Shown: positions 35,100-42,050 of the stretch, piece by piece
Layout of the letters: each line of letters starts with the position of its first letter
Numbering within the stretch: the first letter of the stretch is position 1
From: JAXLXE01 sp046328115
GTDB lineage: Bacteria; Chloroflexota; UBA6077; JACCZL01
Assembly: GCA_046328115.1 (NCBI GenBank)
Contig: JAXLXE010000001.1
Coordinates: 620,001-684,000, forward strand
DNA: 64,000 bases
Reading direction: 5' to 3'
Notes under the pieces: model-generated
Databases searched by the model: none
Seen by the model: only the letters and a program-made list of their open reading frames with translations
What the model was told of the DNA's origin: nothing
Program-made: the position numbers and the translations under genes

Positions 35100-36107
35100 T
35101 CAGTTGCTCGCCGGCGCCGCCGCGCCAGCTCGGAAGGCACGCAATCGCTCGATGGGTGTCGCGAGATCAGGCGGCAAGGGCGCCACGAACTCGTGCTCCT
35201 TCCCATCGTGCGGCGAGCGGATCTTCAAGCGAGCGGCGTGGACGAACTGGCGCTTCAGCCCCGGCGGCCCCTTGCCCGGGCCGTAGGTCCGATCACCAGC
35301 CACAGGATGCCCGATGAACTGGAAGTGGACTCTGAGCTGATGGGTGCGGCCGGTGAGCAGGACGGCCTCCACCAGCGTGTATTGGCCGAACCGTTCCAGG
35401 ACGTGGAACTCAGTTGCCGACTCGCGGCCGTCGAACGTTGGCGACATCCGCTTGCGATCACGTCGGTCGCGACCGATGGGCGCCTCGATCCGCGCCTCCT
35501 CGTCGGCGAGATCGCCGATAAGGAGAAGCTGGTAGCGCTTCTCCACGGTGTGTTCGCGGAACTGCTGCTGCAACGCGGCCATGGCCGCGGCCGTCCGTCC
35601 GATGACGATGAGGCCGCTTGTGTCCTTGTCCAGCCGGTGCACGATCCCCGGCCGCTGCTCCCCGGTGGGGTCCTGTAGCTCCGGAAACCGCGCCAGCAGG
35701 GCGTTCACCAGAGTCTCGTCCTCATGTCCCGGCGCGGGGTGCACCACGAGGCCGGGCGGCTTGTTGAGCACGATCATGGACGGATCGTCATACAGCACGT
35801 CGAGTGGAATGCGCTGCGCCGGCTTGATGTCGAACTGGGCGGCCACGGGACGGATCTGGATGCGCTGGTTGGGGCGTAGCCGGTCGCCGGGCTTGACCAA
35901 TCGGTTGTCGACCGTCACGGCACCGACGGAGACGAGGCGCTGCCACTCGGATCGGGTGCGCCCACCAACGTGTTTCACCAGAAAGGCGTCCACCCGCTCC
36001 CGGCCGGCGTAGGGGGGCACGGTCACCACCGTCACGCCGCTCGTGACGGTCAGCGTTTGCGGTCGCAGCCTCTCGCGGTCACGCACTCGCGCTCGCGGTC
36101 TGTCCAT
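35100..36107 (-). CDS. rluD: 23S rRNA/RluD-type pseudouridine synthase
   Basis: This 335-residue protein has an N-terminal S4-like RNA-binding domain ('RVDAFLVKHVGGRTRSEWQRLVSVGAV') and the catalytic motif 'GIVHRLDKDTSGLIVIG', in which the Asp of HRLDKDTSG is the nucleophile. 'LLTGRTHQLRVHFQFIGHPV' follows. It is a member of the RluA/RluD group that modifies large-subunit rRNA. The ATG at 36107 overlaps lspA by 29 bp; an in-frame GTG at 36086 overlaps it by 8 bp and is also plausible. The lspA-rluD order is common in bacteria. Confidence 0.93.
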   Translation of the reverse strand: MDRPRARVRDRERLRPQTLTVTSGVTVVTVPPYAGRERVDAFLVKHVGGRTRSEWQRLVSVGAVTVDNRLVKPGDRLRPNQRIQIRPVAAQFDIKPAQRIPLDVLYDDPSMIVLNKPPGLVVHPAPGHEDETLVNALLARFPELQDPTGEQRPGIVHRLDKDTSGLIVIGRTAAAMAALQQQFREHTVEKRYQLLLIGDLADEEARIEAPIGRDRRDRKRMSPTFDGRESATEFHVLERFGQYTLVEAVLLTGRTHQLRVHFQFIGHPVAGDRTYGPGKGPPGLKRQFVHAARLKIRSPHDGKEHEFVAPLPPDLATPIERLRAFRAGAAAPASN

Positions 36108-36609
36108 CTCGCTGCCAGAGCACGGAAAGCGCCAGCCCCGCCACCCCGATGCAGATAGCGGAATCGGCTACGTTGAACACCGGCCAGTACGGGAGCTCCA
36201 GGAAGTCGACCACGTACCCCACTCGGACGCGGTCCACCAGGTTCCCGATGGCTCCTCCTAGCTGGAGGCCCAGGCACACTGTCAGCAACCAGCCTGGCTC
36301 CGGCATATATCGATAACTCCCAACGATGACCGCAATCACCACGGCGCCCACCACGACGAAGAACAGCGTCTGGTTCTGCAGCAGCCCAAACGCAGCACCC
36401 CGATTTTCCACATAAGTGAGCTTCAGCAGCTCACCGACGAGGGGAATCGAGTGGACGCCAGATTCGAGCAGGTGCTCCACTGCGAGCTGCTTGGTCCAAC
36501 GGTCCAGTCCAATGACGGCGAGTGCCACGGCGAGCGATGTGGCGGTGCGGCCAGACCAGAGCGACCTGGCGGGTCGCGGCTCGCGCTCTCCAAAGATGAG
36601 GCTCCACAT
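36079..36609 (-). CDS. lspA: Lipoprotein signal peptidase
   Basis: This 176-residue inner-membrane aspartyl protease cleaves lipoprotein signal peptides after lipidation. It has four hydrophobic segments. The motifs holding the two catalytic aspartates are visible as 'GAIGNLVDRVRVGYVVDF' and 'FNVADSAI', with 'NRGAAFGLLQN' upstream. ATG 36609 shares one base with the ileS stop (TGATG); the open frame extends further up but only inside ileS. Several lipoproteins in this window would be its substrates. Confidence 0.95.
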   Translation of the reverse strand: MWSLIFGEREPRPARSLWSGRTATSLAVALAVIGLDRWTKQLAVEHLLESGVHSIPLVGELLKLTYVENRGAAFGLLQNQTLFFVVVGAVVIAVIVGSYRYMPEPGWLLTVCLGLQLGGAIGNLVDRVRVGYVVDFLELPYWPVFNVADSAICIGVAGLALSVLWQRDGQTASASA

Positions 36610-39600
36610 CAGGCCGGTCCGCCAGCTCGTGCGACCGACAACGTCACAGCCGCACCATCGATGTCGCCGCTCCAACGGTAGCCACCGCTTGCGTCACCTT
36701 CTGCAAGGCGCGTGCTCAGCGTTTCCTGGCAGATGTAGTCGGCGTGCTCCGCGATGGCATCCCGCAAGCCATCCGCGGCGTGATAGGTGGTGACGATCCG
36801 GTCTTCCACCTCGAAGCCGGCGTCCTTGCGCATGGTCTGAATACGGTGCACTAGCTCGCGCGCCCGGCCTGCGCGCACCAGATCGTCGGTCAGGGTGGTG
36901 TCCAGCACCAGCGTAAAGCCGTCGCCCTCTGCCGCGGCAAAACCGTCCTTCGCCTCTGTAGAGACGATCACCTCGTCCGCGGCGAGCGCCTGGCCAGCAG
37001 CCGTGACCGAGCCATCCGCGCCAAACGTGACCTGCCCCGCGCGGAGGGCGGCGTTCACGGCGGGGAATGCCTTGCCCAGGCGCGGTCCGAGCACGGCTGG
37101 CCGTGGGCGGACCACTCGGTTCACCGCGTCGCTGACGTCGCCGCCGATGTCCAGCCGCAGCACGTTCAGCTCCGAGGCGATCTCGTCGCGAAGCTCGTCC
37201 GGCAGCGTAGGCGCATCCGCGGGGGTCCCCACCCTCGCCAGGCCCAGCGGCTGGCGGATTCGCACGGAAGCCTGCTCGCGCGCGGCGCGGCCCAGCGTGA
37301 CGAGCGTTCGGGTCGCCTCCACCTGGCGCTCCAGGTCAAGATCGATCAACGACGTGTCGGCGGTGGGGTACTCGGTGTGATGGACGCTCTCCGGTGCCGC
37401 CGTGTCCATCGACCGGACGAGGTTCTGGTACATCGATTCGGTCACGAAGGGAAGGAACGGCGCCATGAGTCGCGTGAGCGTGGTGAGCACTTCGTACAAC
37501 GTTGCGTGCGCGCCGCGCTTGTCGGTGTCCTCGGCCGCCTTCCAGAAGCGGCGACGGCTGCGGCGGACGTACCAGGTGGAGAGATCGTCGATGAAGCGCT
37601 CCATCGCACGGATGGGGCCGGCCGGATCGATCCGATCGAGCGAATCACGCACCGCGAGCACCAGCGACTGAAGTCTCGAGATGATCCAGCGGTCCAGAAG
37701 CGCCCGGTCCTTCACCGAGGGTCGCGGCGCAGCCGGGTCGAACTGGTCGATGCGCGCGTATGTGACGAAGAAGCTGTAGACGTTCCACAGGACCATCAAT
37801 CGTCGACGGACCTCTTCAGCGGGACCGTAGCCGAAGTTGAGGTTGGACTGGACGTTCTGGCCGCAATAGAGCCAGCGCATGACGTCCGCGCCCATCTTCT
37901 CCGCGGCGTCGTCGAACCAGATGGCGTTGCCGGCGCTCTTGTGCATCGGCTTGCCCTGCTCGTCCATGAGCTTCTCGTACGCCAGCACATTCAGATACGG
38001 CGGCTCATCGCGCAGCGTGACGCTCATGAACAGCATGCTGTGGAACCACAGGCGGATCTGCTCGCGCATCTCGGTGATGAAGTGGGCGGGGAACCAGTTG
38101 GACCAGTACTCACGGTCGGATAGGAAGTGCAGCGTGGAATACGGGACGATGCCGGCATCCAGCCAAGCGTCGCCAACCTCCAACACGCGGCTGACCGGCT
38201 GCTGGCACGCGGCGCACGCGACCTGAACGTCATCGATCCACGGGCGGTGAAGCTCACGCAGCCCGCCAAGGCCGGTCGTCGCGCGCTCAGCGAGCTCGGC
38301 GCGGGAACCGATCACGTTGAGGTGGCCGCAGCCGCACGGGTAGAAGGGCAGCGGCAATCCCCAGTACCGCTTGCGACTGATGTTCCAGTCGCCCATGTTG
38401 TTGTGCCAGTCTTCAACCCGTCGCGCGGCCGATGGGGGCACCCAGTTGATCTTGGCGGCGGCCGCCCGCATCCGCGGGCGGATCTCCTCGACGGAGATGT
38501 ACCACTCGTCGCCCAGGCGGAAGACGAGCTCCTCGCCACACCGCCAGCAGGTGGGGTAGCGGTGGGTGTACTGCTGCTGCCGGTACAGCACGCCCTTGGA
38601 TTCAAGGCTCGCGAAGATGGCTGGATTGGTGTCGCGCACGTTGCGGCCGCTCAGCTCGCCGAAGCCCGGCAGGTAGTCGCCGGCCTCGGTCAGCGGGACG
38701 ATCACGTCCAGGTTGTGGACCTTGGAGAGCTCAAAGTCCTCCGCGCCACAGCCAGGCGCGATGTGGACGATCCCGGTGCCCTCCTCCTCGCCAACGTCCG
38801 TCCAGGGGATGACCCGGTGCTGCACAGGCCGCTGCGCGTCAATCTCGTCAAACGGCCCGCGGTATCCCAGCCCTACCAGCTCAGCACCCTTCAGGCGGCC
38901 TAGCTCCTCGTGCTCGCCGCGGAGGAAGCCAACCGTTCGCGGCGAAACGTAGAAGACCTTCTCGCCCTGACGGATTTTCGCGTACTCCAGATCGGGATGG
39001 ACCGCGAGCGCCACATTGGCCGCGAGCGTCCAGGGCGTCGTCGTCCAGACGAGGAAGTACTCGTTCTCGCGTCCGTCGATCGGCAGCGCCAGGTAAACCG
39101 ACGTGTGGGTGAGGTCACGATAAGAGTCCGTCCCCACGAGCTCGTGCTGCGACAGGCCGGTGCCGCAGCGAATGCACCACGGCATGGACCGGTGTCCGCG
39201 ATACAGCCAGCCCTTCTCATGGCACGTCTTCAAGAAGTGCCAGATGTGCTCGATGTTCTCGTCGGTGTGGGTCCAGTAGGAGTCGTCCCAGCGCATCCAC
39301 TGGCCGAGGCGAATCGACTGGTCGGTGATCACCTTGCCGAACTGCTCGACGCGCTCGCGGCACCGCGCGGCGAACTCCGCCAAGCCGTACGCCTCGATCT
39401 CGCGCTTAGAGTTCAGGCCCAGCGCCTTCTCGACCTCCACCTCAACCCACAGCCCCTGGCAGTCAAACCCGTTCTGGTACCGCTGCTGGTAGCCCTGCAT
39501 GGCGTAGTAGCGCTGGAAGAGGTCCTTGTAGGTCCGTCCCCAGGCATGGTGTACGCCCATGGGGTTGTTAGCAGTGATGGGCCCATCGAAGAACGACCAG

Positions 39601-39719
39601 CGGGGGCCATTGGCGTTCTTGGCGAGGAGCTTTTCGAACGCGCCGGACTGCGCCCAGAACGTCAGGATCTCATGCTCGAGCGCGGGGAAATCCAGCGTGC
39701 TGGAGACTGGCTGGTACAC
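36609..39719 (-). CDS. ileS: Isoleucyl-tRNA synthetase
   Basis: This 1,036-residue class I synthetase has the editing (CP1) and anticodon-binding domains expected for IleRS. The HIGH region reads 'NNPMGVHHAWGRTYKD' at about residues 51-66. The KMSKS region near residue 588 reads 'GKPMHKSAGNAIWF', so the usual K-M-S-K-S is P-M-H-K-S. Cys pairs occur at 'CWRCGEE' and at 'CGCGHLN'. The GTG start has a GGAGGA site upstream. A terminator-like hairpin lies in the 150-bp leader. It is coupled to lspA by a one-base overlap. Confidence 0.96.
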   Translation of the reverse strand: MYQPVSSTLDFPALEHEILTFWAQSGAFEKLLAKNANGPRWSFFDGPITANNPMGVHHAWGRTYKDLFQRYYAMQGYQQRYQNGFDCQGLWVEVEVEKALGLNSKREIEAYGLAEFAARCRERVEQFGKVITDQSIRLGQWMRWDDSYWTHTDENIEHIWHFLKTCHEKGWLYRGHRSMPWCIRCGTGLSQHELVGTDSYRDLTHTSVYLALPIDGRENEYFLVWTTTPWTLAANVALAVHPDLEYAKIRQGEKVFYVSPRTVGFLRGEHEELGRLKGAELVGLGYRGPFDEIDAQRPVQHRVIPWTDVGEEEGTGIVHIAPGCGAEDFELSKVHNLDVIVPLTEAGDYLPGFGELSGRNVRDTNPAIFASLESKGVLYRQQQYTHRYPTCWRCGEELVFRLGDEWYISVEEIRPRMRAAAAKINWVPPSAARRVEDWHNNMGDWNISRKRYWGLPLPFYPCGCGHLNVIGSRAELAERATTGLGGLRELHRPWIDDVQVACAACQQPVSRVLEVGDAWLDAGIVPYSTLHFLSDREYWSNWFPAHFITEMREQIRLWFHSMLFMSVTLRDEPPYLNVLAYEKLMDEQGKPMHKSAGNAIWFDDAAEKMGADVMRWLYCGQNVQSNLNFGYGPAEEVRRRLMVLWNVYSFFVTYARIDQFDPAAPRPSVKDRALLDRWIISRLQSLVLAVRDSLDRIDPAGPIRAMERFIDDLSTWYVRRSRRRFWKAAEDTDKRGAHATLYEVLTTLTRLMAPFLPFVTESMYQNLVRSMDTAAPESVHHTEYPTADTSLIDLDLERQVEATRTLVTLGRAAREQASVRIRQPLGLARVGTPADAPTLPDELRDEIASELNVLRLDIGGDVSDAVNRVVRPRPAVLGPRLGKAFPAVNAALRAGQVTFGADGSVTAAGQALAADEVIVSTEAKDGFAAAEGDGFTLVLDTTLTDDLVRAGRARELVHRIQTMRKDAGFEVEDRIVTTYHAADGLRDAIAEHADYICQETLSTRLAEGDASGGYRWSGDIDGAAVTLSVARAGGPA

Positions 39720-39761
39720 GGGCAGGCGTCCTCCGAAAGGGAAGGCGCGTGAGGCGGTGGC

Positions 39762-39799
39762 GGGACAAAACGAAAGGCACGAACGCCGACATTCGTGCC
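39762..39799 (-). terminator. Intrinsic terminator or attenuator between mobA and ileS
   Basis: On the minus strand GGCACGAA and TTCGTGCC form an 8-bp stem with an 8-nt loop, followed by TTTCGTTTTG. It lies 71 bp past the mobA stop and 42 bp before the ileS start. It may end the tatA-mobA transcript, or attenuate ileS if transcription reads through. Confidence 0.6.
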
Positions 39800-39869
39800 A
39801 ATCCGACCACGGCTACGCGGTGCGAAATCTCGTCAATCCTAGCACGGCTCCAGATGGGGCGTCAACGAG

Positions 39870-40478
39870 TCACTGTGCCTCATCAGTCGCGGCAATGCAT
39901 CGCGCGAGGGTCAGATCGTCGGGCGTGTTGACGTTGAAAAACGAGCGTAGCTCCGGATCTAGCGCGCGGAGCCAGGACTCCTCCACGCGATCAACCCGAA
40001 CGTCCCTGAGAAACGAGATCAGTCGGCGATCCTGTCGCTGAATCGCCGCCGCGATAGCCGGCGCGCATGCGTCGCGACGGTACACCGCGTGGAGGGGTTG
40101 TTCACGTCCATCTACCACGGAGATCACGGCATCGAAGTCCGCCGCGCGGCCCAACAGTCGCCGACAAAGGTCTGTGCTGACGAACGGCATGTCGCAGGCG
40201 AGCGTGAGTACCAGCGGGTGCGCGGCAGCGTCCAGTCCGGCCAGCAGGGCGGGCAGCACGCCCGCGTGTGGAGCGGGATCGTAGACCAAGCGGACGCCTG
40301 GCGCATTGGGAGGCGGCTCGTTGACCACAAGTACCACGTCGCTCGTCAGCGGCCGAATGGCGGCGCAAACGCGCGCCAGAATGGCGCGCCCTCCGACGTC
40401 GAGCGCGGCTTTGTCCGCTCCGTTGAGCCGAGAGCCGCGGCCGCCGGCCAGGATCAGTCCGGTGACAGCTTCGGCCAC
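39870..40478 (-). CDS. mobA: Molybdenum cofactor guanylyltransferase
   Basis: This 202-residue nucleotidyltransferase attaches GMP to molybdopterin. The N-terminal signature 'GLILAGGRGSRLNGADKAAL' has the glycine-rich loop and the catalytic Lys, and 'LACDMPFVSTDL' carries the metal-binding Asp. 'FFNVNTPDDL' is the conserved C-terminal block. It lies 8 bp after tatA. The pairing makes sense because many molybdoenzymes are exported by the Tat system. Confidence 0.92.
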   Translation of the reverse strand: MAEAVTGLILAGGRGSRLNGADKAALDVGGRAILARVCAAIRPLTSDVVLVVNEPPPNAPGVRLVYDPAPHAGVLPALLAGLDAAAHPLVLTLACDMPFVSTDLCRRLLGRAADFDAVISVVDGREQPLHAVYRRDACAPAIAAAIQRQDRRLISFLRDVRVDRVEESWLRALDPELRSFFNVNTPDDLTLARCIAATDEAQ

Positions 40479-40486
40479 CTGGGAGG

Positions 40487-40660
40487 CTACGCCTTGGTGG
40501 TGTTTCCGTCCTGCCCGGGCTTGTCCAGGGAGGCGTTCTTGCGGAACTCACGGATACCGCGCCCGAGGGCGCCGCCCAGGTCCCCGAGCTTCCCGACTCC
40601 GAAGAACATGACCACTACGACGAGGATGAGGATGATCTCAGTGGCGCCCAGGCTGAACAA
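40487..40660 (-). CDS. tatA: Sec-independent translocase subunit TatA/E
   Basis: This 57-residue protein starts with TTG at 40660. It has a short N-terminal membrane segment (residues about 7-22), the F-G hinge 'FFGVGKLGDLGGALGRGIREFRK' forming an amphipathic helix, and a charged tail. This is the TatA/E architecture at the short end of the family range. A GGGAG site lies upstream of the TTG. No tatC is seen in the window. Confidence 0.92.
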   Translation of the reverse strand: MFSLGATEIILILVVVVMFFGVGKLGDLGGALGRGIREFRKNASLDKPGQDGNTTKA

Positions 40661-40681
40661 AGGAGCTCTCCCTCCGGGCGC

Positions 40682-40777
40682 TCAACGGCCCCGGCCACGA
40701 CGGTATTGGTATACGACGACGATGAGCATGAGCGCGGTGGCGACGATCGCGGTGACGCGGGTGAGATAGTCATCCAC
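40682..40777 (-). CDS. Predicted 31-residue single-pass membrane peptide upstream of tatA
   Basis: The frame starts at GTG 40777 with GGAG 6 nt upstream and reads V-D-D-Y-L-T-R, then a hydrophobic run of about 15 residues, then a short Arg-rich tail ending R-G-R-G-R. It ends 21 bp before tatA, on the same strand. Acidic residues before and basic residues after the helix predict an N-out, C-in orientation. It is unrecognised. It could be a Tat accessory peptide or a leader peptide; a chance frame cannot be excluded. Confidence 0.4.
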   Translation of the reverse strand: MDDYLTRVTAIVATALMLIVVVYQYRRGRGR

Positions 40778-40824
40778 CGATCGCTCCAGGCGCGGCGCGC
40801 GGGTGGGATAGCAAGGACGGCAAA

Positions 40825-40901
40825 TGGTAGCCCGTACCGGATTCGAACCGGTGGTCTCCGCCTTGAGAGGGCGGTGTCCTAGGCCGCTAGACGAACGGGC
40901 C
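40825..40901 (-). tRNA. tRNA-Glu (anticodon CUC)
   Basis: On the minus strand acceptor GGCCCGT pairs with ACGGGCT, the anticodon stem CCGCC/GGCGG encloses loop CTCTCAA (anticodon CTC), and the T loop is TTCGAAT. Discriminator A and an encoded CCA follow. The coordinates include CCA. Confidence 0.95.
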
Positions 40902-40927
40902 GGATTGAACGATGACGTTCAATGCAG

Positions 40928-40956
40928 AGTATAGACGAGGCCCTAGCGACGATCAA
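40928..40956 (-). promoter_or_regulatory. Promoter of tRNA-Glu
   Basis: On the minus strand TTGATC and TATACT are separated by 17 bp, with the -10 element 26 bp upstream of the tRNA. This transcript may continue into the small membrane peptide, tatA and mobA. Confidence 0.65.
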
Positions 40957-41064
40957 CAGGATCTCGCGCCCAACCGATGCCGCGAGCGTGAATCAGAATC
41001 CGCCTGACGGGTAGGATGTGGGTGGACGAAACCACCGGCTCCCGCAGCCATCCGGTGCTCTTGG

Positions 41065-41964
41065 ATGATTCCCAAGCCGTTCGATACAACCGCGCGCCAA
41101 CTCATCGAGGCGGATCCCGCCGCGTGGCTCCGGCTGGCCGGCCTGGATGTCGCGGATCCGGTAACGACGATCGACACGGAGCTCTCGGGAGCCATCGCCA
41201 TCGCGGACAAGGTCGTCCGCGTGGAGGGGTCTCGGCCGTGGTTGGCGCACGTGGAGATCCAGACCAGGCGTGATCCGCGGCTCCTTGACCGTCTCGGCCT
41301 CTACTACGCGCTGCTCATCCACAGACACCGCCTCCCAACCCGAAGCGTCATCCTCCTTGCACGACCGGCCGCGGACGCACCAGAGCTCACGGGCGAGGTG
41401 ACGCATCACGGACTCGACGGTGAACTACGGATGATGTTGAGATACGATGTCGTCAGAATGTGGCAGTACCCGGTGAGGTCCCTGCTCGCGGGCGAGATTG
41501 CCACGATTCCGCTCGCCCCGCTAGCGAATCTCGGTGAGGCGACACCCGCGGATATCATCGCGTCGATGGCTAGACGGATCGCCGGCGTGGAGGCCGCGGC
41601 GGAGCGCCGCGCCCTGTGGACGGCAACGTTTTTGTTGATGGGGCTCAGGTACAATTCGGAGCAGACGAATGCGCTCCTGGAGGGCGTGATGAACTTGCGC
41701 GACTCATCAACCTATCAGGCGATTCTCAAAGAGGGTCGCCGGGAAGGCCTGAGCCGCGGGCGCAGCCTGGGCCGGCGGCAGGGGCGCGTGGAGGGTCAGA
41801 CCGAGGGAGCGAGGCTACTGCTGCTCCGTCTGGGCACGCGCAGATTCGGGCCACCGAATGCCGACATCACCGCGCGCATCGCCGACATCAGGGAGCTTGC
41901 CACCCTCGAACGACTCGCGGACCGTGTGCTCGATGCGTCAAGCTGGAGCGAGCTCCTCGGCTGA
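41065..41964 (+). CDS. Rpn-family PD-(D/E)XK nuclease-like protein with DUF4351 tail
   Basis: This 299-residue protein has the restriction-like fold signature of the Rpn (recombination-promoting nuclease / 'putative transposase') family: Asp48 in 'GAIAIADKVVRVEG' followed by Glu64-x-Gln66 in 'WLAHVEIQTRRD', the E-x-Q variant of E-x-K. 'LLDRLGLYYALLIHRHR' follows. Residues about 215-250 are Arg/Gly-rich ('RREGLSRGRSLGRRQGR'), and the C-terminus 'LLLRLGTRRFG...LERLADRVLDASS' fits DUF4351. Such genes are often mobile. No IS ends are seen around it. It lies between tRNA-Glu and mutS with free space on both sides. Confidence 0.8.
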   Translation: MIPKPFDTTARQLIEADPAAWLRLAGLDVADPVTTIDTELSGAIAIADKVVRVEGSRPWLAHVEIQTRRDPRLLDRLGLYYALLIHRHRLPTRSVILLARPAADAPELTGEVTHHGLDGELRMMLRYDVVRMWQYPVRSLLAGEIATIPLAPLANLGEATPADIIASMARRIAGVEAAAERRALWTATFLLMGLRYNSEQTNALLEGVMNLRDSSTYQAILKEGRREGLSRGRSLGRRQGRVEGQTEGARLLLLRLGTRRFGPPNADITARIADIRELATLERLADRVLDASSWSELLG

Positions 41965-42050
41965 CGAGCTCTTCGGCGGGAGCGGGCAGCACGCCCTGGT
42001 GATGTTCTGGCAACAACCGAAGCTCGACGCGTACAGTCGAGCCATGACCT

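Noticed and set aside
39800..39869. T-box riboswitch before ileS
   Set aside because: GCACCGCG resembles the T-box core, but the UGGN needed to pair with the tRNA CCA end is UCGC here, and the 150-bp leader is short with no recognisable stem I specifier loop. A covariance search would settle it.
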